Assembly (NCBI GenBank): GCA_021234155.1
Contig: JAJEKV010000080.1
Span: forward strand, 2,713,867 to 2,777,866
Direction of reading: 5' to 3'
Origin: Isoetes taiwanensis
Taxonomy: Eukaryota; Streptophyta; Lycopodiopsida; Isoetales; Isoetaceae
Length of the DNA stretch: 64,000 nucleotides
Shown piece after piece: positions 35,868-46,025 of this stretch. A program made the translations under genes and the position numbers. A model generated the notes under the pieces. That model was given only the letters and a program-made list of their open reading frames with translations. It had not been told where the DNA came from and made no database searches. Positions within the stretch are counted from its first letter, which is position 1. Every line of letters starts with the position of its first letter.

Positions 35868-38800
35868 AGGCAATTGCATGGAATGTCAGAGGGTTATCAA
35901 GAGAGAAGATGGAAGCATCAATTCAGATTTGGCAAGGTATGGACTTGATGTTATTGTCTGAAACTTGGGAGCATCAAGCACGATCTCTCCCAGATCTGCA
36001 TGGTTTTCAGAATGTAGGGAGTGTATGGAATGAGAAAGACCCGGGTGTTGGAAGAGGATATGGCGGAGTTGCTGTCTATGCTAGATCAGAGATTGCTCAT
36101 AATGTAAGCATCCATTCCAAACATGCATATAACCAGTATTTATGGATCTGCATAAAACATTTAGGCCGAAGTACATACATAGCCCTGTGCTATTTTGCTC
36201 CGTTGAACATGCATGTATATGATCATATGGAATCGACAAAGTCAAATCCGCTCCATGATCTCTCGCAAGGATGTAATCGCAAAACCGAGATCTTGAGAGG
36301 TTCTCCTAGTTGGCTTTTTTAATGCAAGGACTAAAACCTCACGCATAACCTCATTTGTTGGCAATTTGAATGACATTCTACCGCTTGAAGAGGAAGACTG
36401 GGTCCTTCCAAAGACAATCAGCCACCACACAAAACTAATAATATGGGGATCTTTTTCTCGAACTAGGGACAATCTTGCAACTTGAAAAATATTGAATGGT
36501 AATCGTAAGCTTTCCAAACTCGTAAAAACACTTGCTTCAAATACTTGGGATCCAAAGATAATGACATTTTACTAGCAAGTAAGCACCATTCTGCATATGA
36601 TTTCTATGTGATGGATAAGTCTGCCGAATCGCACCACGCACCATTATACTTTGAGCTAACAGACATGTCTCGACCAAGCATGGTCAAACGAGCTTTTACT
36701 CCTAGATTGAAATTAGATTACGTAAAAGAGCGTACCAATATGCTAGTCATATGAAAGAGTTAATCTCGTGTCACTTGGACAGAGATGTTGAAATAGACAC
36801 AACACGGTTCTCGCGACTATTGCATGCAGCACCACGATATATTTGGATGCACAAAAAAAAAGAAGAACATGTAGTAATGGATGGTGGGACACAGAATGCA
36901 GCTTAGCAAGAGCAAAACTACCAACAGGGTGTCTGTACAAACCGAAATGGTACAAGAGCCTGATCAAGAGGAAGAAAAGAACATACTTTAAGAACAGACA
37001 AGACAAAATGCAGGAATGGTTTTGTCTCCATCCCAAAACCTTCTGGAGACAAATGTCATCAATGCCAAAGCAAGCGGATCTAGATCCCACCTGAGTTGCT
37101 AGATATGGTCAAGGAGCTCTATTCACAAAACTCAAGGTATGCCAAAGACACGGCAATCCAAGACTTGTTTACAGCATGTGAGGTGGATGCCGCACTTAGG
37201 GACATGCAAAATGGAAAGGCAGCTGATCTGCAAGGTCTTAGCATCGAACTGTTGAAATGGTGTGGAGAGGAGACTATAGATATTGTGACAAATCACGAAC
37301 CAAGCCAAGTAGGGCAAGGGCTGCCACATAATTGGAAGACGCAAACGTGAGTTTCCCTATCCATAAATCTGGTGATAAAACAACGTCCAGAACTACCGGA
37401 CCATCCTGATTGGCAGTATGTTCTCGAAACTGCTGGGCGCCGCGGTCGGAAAGAAACTCACCATGGGCGATGACGCTGGGAAGAGGGCTAAATGCCAAGC
37501 AGGTTTTCTGAAGCATCATTGTACACTTGACCATGCTCTTAGCCTACGCGTGCTGTTCGAAAATGCAAAAAAACCCAGGCAAGCGTTGTACTTAGCATTC
37601 ATAGATTTTGCAAAAGCCTTTGATACCATTCCTGAGGGGATTTAGGGCGAGGATGGAGCAGATTGAGTTCCAAAGCAACCGAGGCTTTATATCTCAGCTA
37701 TACTCGAGGTGATTGTCAAGTTATCAACCAATTTTCCCGGAGGAAGTCGGCACTATTGGTGTTCGGCTGGGTCCCGCTGCCTCCCGGCTAATCGCTTTTG
37801 CCTGTACATTGATGAGCTTGAAGAGTGGTTAGCCACCAAAGGTCTCTCTGGTTCCATGTTGGGTAATTTCCTTGTGCAACTTCTCCTTTATGCTGATGAT
37901 GTAGTTCTGATAGCAGACAAACCCGTAAGGCCCACAAATCCATAACACCGGCTACTTTCTCGTGAATTAAAGCACATGAAGGTCAATCCGCAAAATCTAA
38001 AGTCATGATTGTAGGAACCAGAATCGCCAATTTTCACATACAAGGGGACATTCGAAATAGTAGACACTACAAATACTTAGGGCTGGAATTTCGCCAAGTA
38101 CACCGCGTAATGTATCGTGAAAAGGATTCAAGGAGGCAAGGCAGCCCTATACAGCATGTTATCCAGATGCCGCACTGCCTCTCTCACAGATTGGGGTCTT
38201 AAAAAGATTCTGTTCAAGACATTAGTGCGCAATCGCGATCCTCTATGGTGCACCCGTTTGGGGGCCTAGTACCACACTACCGCTAGCTGGACCCAATTGG
38301 AAGGAGTAATGAAAATATTTCTCCGCGGAAGAACCGGGAATCAAGCCCCAAATCCCATATGCTATACTATTAGCGAAGCCGGCATGCTACCTCTTTGAAG
38401 CCGAGGCTTTGTATCAGACTATAAATTTTGTTATCAGAATCCATACACAACCAGATGGGCTCTTATCTAAAATTGCTCTATCCCAATCAGAGGCATCAGG
38501 ATGGTATCGGGATGTACATACATGGGCGGAGAGATGGGGGGTCTCCCTGCATCAATTACCAGATCCTGATATTGGTGCTCGCGACCTAGTGCAAATCCGA
38601 AGTTGTGGATAAGCTTTTAAGCGAGCAAGGCTCACGATGGTCACATACATCTCGGTTAATCCTCTATTGGTATATGCGTAATCGGACTACTTGAAAGCTC
38701 GAATCCCCTGTATCCGGGCGATATAGCAAGATACGTGAACGAGCTCCCACCGGCATGTGGAAAAAAGTGTGATGGTCAAAACCCCAAGGGAAGAGAGATT

Positions 38801-38996
38801 TTGCAAGGTATGTTCATTGAACATGGTTGAAGACGAAGCTCATACTTTCTTATATTGCTCAGCATACGAGGAGATTCGAGTCAAGTTTGGCATAACAGAT
38901 CTATCCTTTTCTTCTTTGTTAGAACGAGATCCAATGGTACTTGGTATATATTTTAAAACTATAGAGACACACCGCTCTTTATTGCTGAAATTGTGA
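35852..38996 (+). pseudogene. LINE X copy 1 ORF2: endonuclease and reverse transcriptase, broken
   Basis: The frame opens only after TAG 35849-35851. It has no ATG before the endonuclease asparagine motif (AIAWN); the first codon after the overlap is TTG at 35864. The endonuclease is readable to 36322 (SETWEHQARSL, GYGGVAVYAR, CYFAPL), then frame-shifted. Farther on, the SDH motif has become SHH (near 36630). The reverse transcriptase parts are LYLAFIDFAKAFDT (about 37588-37629) and an intact YADD at 37889-37900. The C-terminal CCHC-type motif CKVC...HTFLYC is near 38800-38855. At least six frame changes separate these parts, so the enzyme is dead. Confidence 0.8.
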
Positions 38997-39014
38997 ACAC
39001 AATTGTATGCTTTC

Positions 39015-39052
39015 GCTCCATGACCTTCAAGGTCCAAAGTGGGCGTGATTAA
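39015..39052 (+). other. LINE X conserved 3' end with hairpin
   Basis: Nearly identical to 45888-45926 in copy 2. It contains GACCTTCAAGGTC (39022-39034), a 6-bp stem with a single unpaired base, followed by GTGGGC-TGAT-AATAT and the AT-rich tail. It is probably the reverse transcriptase recognition element, as in LINEs with stringent 3' ends. The function is inferred from conservation. Confidence 0.7.
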
Positions 39053-39440
39053 TATATATTCATATTCATATTATGGTTTGTGCCACTATATTTTGATAGG
39101 ACATTGAAGAAGATAAATTTATTATATGTTTGATATTTAATTTTGTTTGGTTAATGTTGATTGTCTCTTATTTGCAATGTTGCCACATACCCCCTACGAA
39201 TTCTAATAATGACATAAATGTTGATGACGATGACGATAAATCTGTCACACTTCTTGAGCCATTATACCCAAATGCAAAGATATCGCATCTTGGTATACGT
39301 ATACTCATTCTCAACTTACGATATAAATATAATTGAAGCAATAATAGTGTGGAGGATGGTCTTCTCAGGTGGATTATTTTTTTGAGATCTCAAGTAATAC
39401 AAATTTCTACTTACTTTATTTTTTGACCATATGTAGTATA

Positions 39441-39480
39441 ATAACAGGGGGTTCGAGGAGGATTTGATGTGGATGTTAAT
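39441..39480 (+). repeat. Dispersed repeat B, short copy
   Basis: ATGTAGTATAATAACAGGGG at 39431 repeats the start of the 14.2-kb and 52.7-kb copies. Similarity ends after about 20 bp, so it may mark a truncated copy. Confidence 0.45.
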
Positions 39481-39727
39481 TAACAATTCCTAAAACCATA
39501 GACCATATTCCTAAAACAACTGAATGGGTTGTTATAAAAAAAAAAGCATATATTTAAGATAAATGGTAAGAGTTGCAGCCTGCAATTCGAACTGAGGCAG
39601 AGTTTCTGAGGTTAGCTTGCCCTCGGGGGGTACTTGCTTTGTCCCAGCCATTATAGCACCTGTGTCGCCCAGGGTGCAAGGGATATATTGACTTGACGTC
39701 ATTCCTCACCTTCCTCCAGTTTATTAT

Positions 39728-39985
39728 CATGTTAGCTGACTGGTTATAGTGGTCAAAGTAGTCTTATTAGGATATTGAGTTATTTTGGTAGAGGTTCGAG
39801 CCCCCGTACTTCATCTTCTAAAACCTTAGGCGAAGCTATATAGAGGCTCTATATTCCATCAACACCTTAGGCATTCGTATTTGACATCTTAAAACCACAG
39901 GCGCCAGTTAGGACATTGAATTATTTTGGTAGAGGTTTGAGCTCTCGTATTTCATATTTTAAAATCTTAGGCAAAGTCAGGTTCA
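39728..39985 (+). repeat. tRNA-derived SINE-like sequence
   Basis: TTAGCTGACTGGTTATAG (39732-39749) resembles a tRNA A box and D arm. GGTTCGAGCCCC (39793-39804) resembles a B box at the usual distance. A second module with GGTTTGAGCTC near 39934 repeats the B-box part with a 141-bp period, including flanking TTATTTTGGTAGAGG. This fits a tRNA-headed SINE with a duplicated or tandem head. No poly(A) tail or target duplication was identified. Confidence 0.5.
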
Positions 39986-39989
39986 ATCC

Positions 39990-40876
39990 AGGGTGCACAC
40001 TGTTAATTTTTTATGTTTTAAACCTAACCTATTACAGTTGACGAGCACGGCCTTCAGCACCAAATTCCATCCTCCAGGCCATTGGATACAGCTCCAAACT
40101 CTCCAGATCATCCCAAATCTGCCTTCTAAGGTGTTCCCACTATTTTCGACCTGTTTGTGGCACAAATCGGATGGTTTTTGGTCAGTTCGTGGCCACCAAA
40201 ATCAAATTATTTGCTGCCAAATCTTGCTTCCAATTCCTTGATCTTGTATTCTTTAACTAATTCGACCTCTCTGAGACTAATCGGCCCATTTCAAGGTTGT
40301 CTCATGCCTTTCAGGCACTTTCAGATCATCCATACTTCATCCCTTTTTGGCCAAAAGCATGCAAGAAAACACCTCTGTCCTTGACAGATCGTACTACAAT
40401 GATATTATTGAATTCATTCATCAAGAGTTCCATCAATTCTAAACTATTTCATCTTCATTTTTCTTGGATTGCAATTCCTAAATCATCTACAACTATATGG
40501 CATCTAGACTTTAAAGGATAGAATGATCTTCTGATACAAACCCTGCATGTCTTCCTTATCACGGTCACATAATCAATTCTACATCTACTTTAAACCTCAA
40601 GAACAATCACCACTATTCAAGCACAAGCTTTAATAATCACATCACTATAAACCCCAGATGTAGGTCTTGATCCCCACCTGGAAATTCCGTTTGCTCCTTC
40701 TGCAACTCCAGCAATGCTCCCAGATCATTGCACGCAATTAGCTCCTTCAGCAATCCATCCGCAATCTATCTCCTTCCAAATGCTTCACCATCACATACTG
40801 TATTTACATTTATTAACCACCAGTATTTTGTCCGTATAATCTCTGCATATACGACGTATGCTCTGCATGTATGGTA
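39990..40876. other. Gene-free stretch
   Basis: AT-rich, C-rich on the + strand, with no recognised coding sequence. It ends at the poly(T) that marks the 3' end of the minus-strand L1. Confidence 0.45.
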
Positions 40877-41940
40877 TTTTTTTTTTAATTTTGTTATTTC
40901 CTTGCATCCCTTAATAATATAAATTCCATAACCACAGTAAGATCCTAGGTCTGTTACATCACCAGAGCACAATTGACTATGGATAAGTACGAATATGAAG
41001 ATTGCATTTCCAAATGATAATCTTGACATCATCATTTGAGGAGGAGCATTTATAAGCTTTTACAATACTATTACAAATATCACCGAGCACTTAAGTATCT
41101 AGAAAGACCTGTCCTTTAAAGATGAGGAGATTGTGCCTCTTTCAGATGGACAGGCTTGGCAAGAGGATATGGAGAAACTAGATAGAATAATGGCAATGGA
41201 AGAAGTGGCTTAATGGATGGAGAGCTCAAGGAAATGCACATCAGCAAAGACTGGTAAATGAGATGCAGACTTGGGTTTTTATCAGTATTATTCAAGATCC
41301 GCCATATGAACTTAGAAATCAACACCCTGCTTTGGAGAAGAAAGTGAATCATCCCCAGCCCACCACAAAGTTTAGGCAAAATGCACTTGGCTCATCAGCT
41401 TCCTCTTCAGTGCCACCCCAAATGAAGTTCATGATAGCGCGGACAATGAGCTGCATCTTAGTCTATGGTGCTAGCAAGATGGATGCCATGTAGACAGGTG
41501 TACTATTGAGAACTGACTTGGCTACAATTATGCTGCCACCATTCATAACTTAGTCATGGACCACCAGAACAAATGCTTTTCCAATCCTTTAATAATGGCG
41601 TCTCATGCATCTCTAGACAAAAGGCGTACTGCCCGGAATGCCCAAAAGCCTAGTTGCCTTTCTATGAGGAAGAATTTTACATGGAATGCAACCACAGAAG
41701 ATGGCACTGGAGAGTCCAAGGCCCACAAGGCAGTACACTTTTGCCATCTCATAAAAAGTATTCAACAAGGAAATGGCATTCTGTAAATTTTGCTCATCAG
41801 TATTTAGGAACATGAAAGTGTCATCCGCATACTTATTACAAATCTCTTGTGAACCGGGAGACGATGCAAGATGCCTTCCTGTGTTGCAAGAGAGAATACT
41901 TGAGAGAGGATCTCTGCCACAATTGCTAGCGCTCTTTGAC
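40877..41940 (-). mobile_element. Plant-type L1, 3' part (minus strand)
   Basis: Read on the minus strand: QRALAIVAEILSQVF near 41940-41895, then reverse transcriptase CNKYADDTF (YADD at 41831-41820), FLNTDEQNLQNAISLLNTF, and the C-terminal PKLCGGLGMIHF at about 41379-41344, a standard plant L1 motif. The 3' end follows with a poly(A) that appears on the + strand as T(10) at 40881-40891. Stops and frame changes show it is dead. Its upstream part appears to be displaced by later insertions (see 45960-46025 and 49505-51120). Confidence 0.75.
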
Positions 41941-41980
41941 CTAGCGACATCGCCGAGTTCCTCTACACCATCGTTTTCGT

Positions 41981-42705
41981 ATGACTCGATCCAAGGCGAA
42001 GTCTGCTGGCTCGCCAGGGAAGGGATCCATCGAATATGAAGGGGATTCAGGGTATATCATTGCTATGCTCCAGGAACTAAAAGATCAGATGGTTAACCTA
42101 CAGAAGACAGTCGATAGTTTGGTCTCACAAAACGCTGAATTACAGAGGCAAAACGCAGACCTGCAAGCACAAAACATGGAATTGGTAACATTGATAAAAA
42201 AACCGTGTTCTGCACCCACTCGTTCGGATCAAAGCAACTAGCGAATTGGTTGCTGAAACAACCAAAGAGCAATTAATTCTACACAAGGAGGTTACATCTG
42301 GCAGAGAAACTAGAGCGCAAAGCAAGCTAGGGAAAAAGAATCTGAAAATCTCGTCAGCCTCTCAAGCGTAAGGTGAAGATACAAATGAGGTGGTCAATAA
42401 ATTTTTCGGTGACACCATGCATCTACATGAACCACGCTTTTGTGCAATGCAAACGTGTTGGGAAAATTGGGAATTGGCACAGCCAATCTTAGTTAGGTTC
42501 ACCAAGATTGAAGCCAAAGAGAGTTCTCTCAAACCATGCAGCATTGAAAGGCCATAAAATATGGCTGGATCCGGATCTAACTCCAACACAGATTGGGATC
42601 AGAAAAAAGGAATGGGCCAAAGTAAAAGAAGCCAGAGAATCAGGCTTTGTAGCCTATATGGACAACCATGGCAAGGCTGTAGTAACCAGAAGGAAGAGAA
42701 CATAG
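41981..42705 (+). pseudogene. LINE X copy 2 ORF1, broken
   Basis: ATG 41981 begins with MTRSKAK, like copy 1, followed by a strong coiled coil (MLQELKDQMVNLQKTVDSL). A stop at 42239-42241 and later frame changes interrupt it. The C-terminal part is readable from 42508 (SNHAALKGHKIWLDPDLTP). A one-base difference just before the end places this tail in the same frame as ORF2, stopping at TAG 42703-42705. Confidence 0.75.
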
Positions 42706-45700
42706 GGCCACGGGACCTTGAAAGTCATTGCTTGGAATGCACACAGTGCAAGCCAAGCTAAAATTGATGCAACATATGATGTCTGGAGAGAGATGGACAT
42801 TATCCTTCTCACAGAAACGTGGGAACATCAAGCAAGATCCCTTCCAACATTAACAGGTTTTCAGTTAGTGGGAAATACTTGGAATGAGAAAGAAAGTCTG
42901 GTTGGCAGGGGCTATGGTGGTATAGCAGCATACATCAGAAATGAAATATCCCAGCGAGTACATTTTCACTCTGTACACAAAGGGAAGCAGCATGTTTGGC
43001 TTAAATTAGAGCTCAACAAATACATAGTGTTTCTAGCCATATGTTATTATGCGCCTCTACAGATGAAGATCTATCAACATGATGGTTACGACAGGACCAA
43101 CCCATTCCATGATCTGACAAAAGAAGTAGCTGCTCTTCAAGATCTTGGGGAGGTCATAGTAGTCGGTGATTTCAACGCCAGGACTGGGAATTTGCAAACG
43201 GTAACATATGAAAGACCGCATGATATCCAGCTCAGGGAGGCAAATGATGCCCTATTTTTGAGAGAATCAGCAGACCGTGAAACTAATTGCATGGGCAACT
43301 TACTCCTGGATTTTGGCACAACATGTCATCTGAAAATTCTTAATGGCACAGCCACATATCCATCCTCAAAAGGTTTTACTTGCTACACGCATAGTGGGGC
43401 CAGTGTTATCGATTATGTGCTTGCAAGTAGCTCAAATCTGATCCATGCCTTCAAAATTGGAAACAAAATACCAGAGTCTGACCATTCACCTCTTTTTTTC
43501 GAGATCACAGATGCAATCATAAAAAGTGAAACTAAGAGATACCACGTTCCCAGGTTGAAGCTGAAATATGACTTACATGATGTATACAGAAATCACCTAG
43601 AAGCACGTTTGCAAGCAACCAAGTGGATAGGAAATCTCGCTGCTGATGCTACATGTTTCACAGACATAATTTTAGGGGCTGCAACCGCTATTTTTGGCTT
43701 GACAAGAGAATGCAAAAATCCAAGACAAAATAAGAGCTGGTTTGACAAAGATTGTAAAATAGCACGGGCCAAGATCCCTAAAGGGACGCACTAAAGCCCA
43801 AATGGTACAAAACTTTGCTCAATGGAAAAAGCGCACTTTCATGCGCCAAAAGGCGCATCTCTTTGCATCGAAACTTCGTGACACACCCCAAGCTTTTCTG
43901 GAATATCATTCAGCATAAGCCCTCATCATTCCCTTTGAATCCACACGAGTTGTTTAGTTTTGTCAAAACTATTTATGATGTGCCTTCGGATCAGATGGTC
44001 AATTTGACTCATCATGGAGATCTTTTCTCGGAAGATGACGTAAAACATGCATTGCAAGAAATGGCCAACTAAAATCACCGCACTGGGTATGAGTGTGGAG
44101 CTATTCAAATGGGGTGGCAGCATAACCGTAAAGATGTTGACAGATCTCATTAACAAGGCAGTGGTAGAAGGCTTTCCCAAACAATGGAAGGAGAACAGAG
44201 TTCACCCGATCCACAAAAGTGGAGACAAGAAAGTGGCCAGCAATTACAGAACTATATTGATTGGCAACACCTTCACAAAGATTCTGGCTACGCTCCTTGA
44301 ACGCAAGCTGAGTTTCTGGGCAGAAGATAAGGGGAAACGCTCCCTATTTCAAGCTGGCTTCAGGAGAGACCACAGCACGCTAGATCATGCTTTGGTGCTG
44401 CGGGCCTTATTTGAGAATGCTAAAAAACCTCGGCGCTGCCTATACCTGGCTTTCATTGACTTCTCAAAAGCTTTTGATACAGTTCCAAGGAGGAACCTGG
44501 GACAAAGAATGGAGCAATTAGGGCGCGGCTTTTTGAGCTCGAGCGGCAGCTTGCTCAACTCTATTCGAAGTTATTGTGAAACCGCCAAACCAATCTGATG
44601 CAGAAATTTTGAGCACTATAGGTGTGAGGGATGCCCTTTGTCTCCGACACTATTTGGGCTCTACATAGACGAAAATGGATGAGTGGCTCAAGGAAAGGTG
44701 TCCGGTTGGAACGCATCCGGAGACTTCCTCATACAATTGTCGCTATATGCGACGATGTTGTCTTAGCAAAATGCAAATAAAGAAGGTTTGCAACTGCTAC
44801 TAAACAACCTGGAACTTTTCTGCAGGGAAAAAAGCATGCAGGTGAACTTGACGAAATCCAAAATTATGATAGTAGGCACCACACATCGCCCTCTTTTAAG
44901 TATATGGGTAAGGATTTGAGATCACAATACATACAAGTATCTTGGTTTGGAGTTTACAGCAAAATATTCATGGAAGGAATGTATTCAAAAGCGGATTTCA
45001 GCGGTAAAACCGCGCTCTATGCTATGCTTACTAGATGCTGGAAAGCCAACCTGGATAGTTGGTGTTTAAAAGAAGATTTTGTTTAAAACTCGGGTGCATC
45101 GTTGTCTTATATGGCTCGCCTATTTGGGGCCCAAATATCATCTAGGCAAAGGGAAACAGGTTGAAGTGGTGTTGAAGATATTTCTTAGAGAAGAATTGGG
45201 GGTGAAGACACAAACACCCTTCGCCATCATGCTGGCTGAAGCAGGTATGCTTCCGCTAGAGGTAGAAGCACTCTATCAAACAATAAATTTTGCAAATAGA
45301 GTCCGGCTACAACCTCGATCAATCGCCCTTCTAAACGGGCTTTTCTTTTCACGCAAAACATCAGCCGGGCATTATGATTTTATGGAGTGGGCAAACAAAT
45401 TGGGGTGTTACAAACAGAAAAATTGGCCGATTCGCAGCTTGGCACCCGAGATTTATTGCATGACTCGGGCGGTGGACCGCCTCCGGTCGATAAAAGGTAG
45501 TAGAATGACGAAATACAATCAAGACATAAACTGGCGATGGTCTATGCATCAAGACTATTTGAAGGCTAACATGTCAAGGAATCTCAAGCACATGATTGCA
45601 CCTGCATGGACAAGCTCGCATCATCTTGGTATAGAGACAAAGGATGGGGGGTTCCAAGAGAGAATCGATTTGTGTTTTCTCGTGACCAATGTGCACTAGA

Positions 45701-45878
45701 GGATGAGACACACATGTACTTACACGCGATGTTCGGCATACTGGATATTCGTGATAAGTTTGGAATTGATGAATCGTGTCTTGATATCGCCCTTAGCATG
45801 AGGCCACACGATCTTGGTTTGTATATCAAGGCAGTGGACTCTCATCGTAGTTTGCTTATGAGAATTAATCAAATGTAA
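42706..45878 (+). pseudogene. LINE X copy 2 ORF2: complete-looking endonuclease, broken reverse transcriptase
   Basis: The frame from TTG 42718 to 43793 is open for 358 codons. It holds every expected AP-type endonuclease residue: N7 (IAWNA), E34 (TETW), Y110 (CYYAP), D151/N153 (GDFNAR), D232 (IDYV) and D255/H256 (SDHSP). No ATG precedes N7. Frame changes follow near 43795 and 44060. The reverse transcriptase is readable at 44047-44598 (NYRTILIGNTFTKILA, QAGFRRDHSTLDH, AFIDFSKAFDTVP). The catalytic YADD is damaged by a one-base loss at 44745-44756. C-terminal pieces continue to 45878, and the terminal cysteine motif is degraded. It is not functional as it stands. Confidence 0.85.
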
Positions 45879-45887
45879 ATATTTTCT

Positions 45888-45953
45888 GCTCCATGACCTT
45901 CAAGGTCCAATGTGGGCATGATCAATATTATTATTATTATTATTATTATTATA
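45888..45953 (+). other. LINE X copy 2 3' end with hairpin and (ATT)n tail
   Basis: The hairpin GACCTTCAAGGTC is at 45895-45907, the conserved block runs to 45926, and then about eight ATT units follow. The tail is a microsatellite, not poly(A). Confidence 0.75.
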
Positions 45954-45959
45954 AATAGC

Positions 45960-46025
45960 AAAGATGCCAAAGGACAGGCTGGCAAGGGGGATGCACATTT
46001 GTAGTGCGTAAATATCATCAACAAA
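45960..46025 (-). mobile_element. Short piece of the minus-strand L1
   Basis: On the minus strand this reads QMCIPLASLSFGIFAI, comparable to the RQGCPL-type motif of reverse transcriptase. It would lead straight into AIVAEILSQ on the other side of LINE X copy 2. It is bounded by that LINE on the left and by the inverted-repeat element on the right. Confidence 0.45.

Larger units (their letters stand above)
35111..39080 (+). mobile_element. LINE family X, copy 1 (full length, decayed)
   Basis: A compact non-LTR retrotransposon of about 4.0 kb. It has a very short leader (about 35 nt), ORF1 at 35148, an overlapping ORF2 at about 35864, a roughly 50-nt 3' UTR with a conserved hairpin, and an AT-rich ATATTC-type tail. 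ORF1 is intact; ORF2 is broken in several places. Copy 2 at 41941-45955 matches in order throughout at clearly diverged identity, which fixes both ends. The reverse transcriptase sequence (DFAKAF, LLYADDVV) differs from that of the usual plant L1 also present in this window. Confidence 0.85.
41941..45955 (+). mobile_element. LINE family X, copy 2 (full length, decayed)
   Basis: Collinear with copy 1 at 35.1-39.1 kb. It starts where the minus-strand L1 reading stops (about 41940), has the short leader ending TTTTCGT before ATG 41981, and ends with the conserved hairpin block and (ATT)n near 45926-45953. It is inserted in the opposite orientation inside the older L1. No clean target duplication was found. 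Confidence 0.85.

Noticed and set aside
41941-41960. Target-site duplication for LINE X copy 2
   Set aside because: The flanks AATTGCTAGC and AATAGCAAAG share only scattered bases, too weak to claim.
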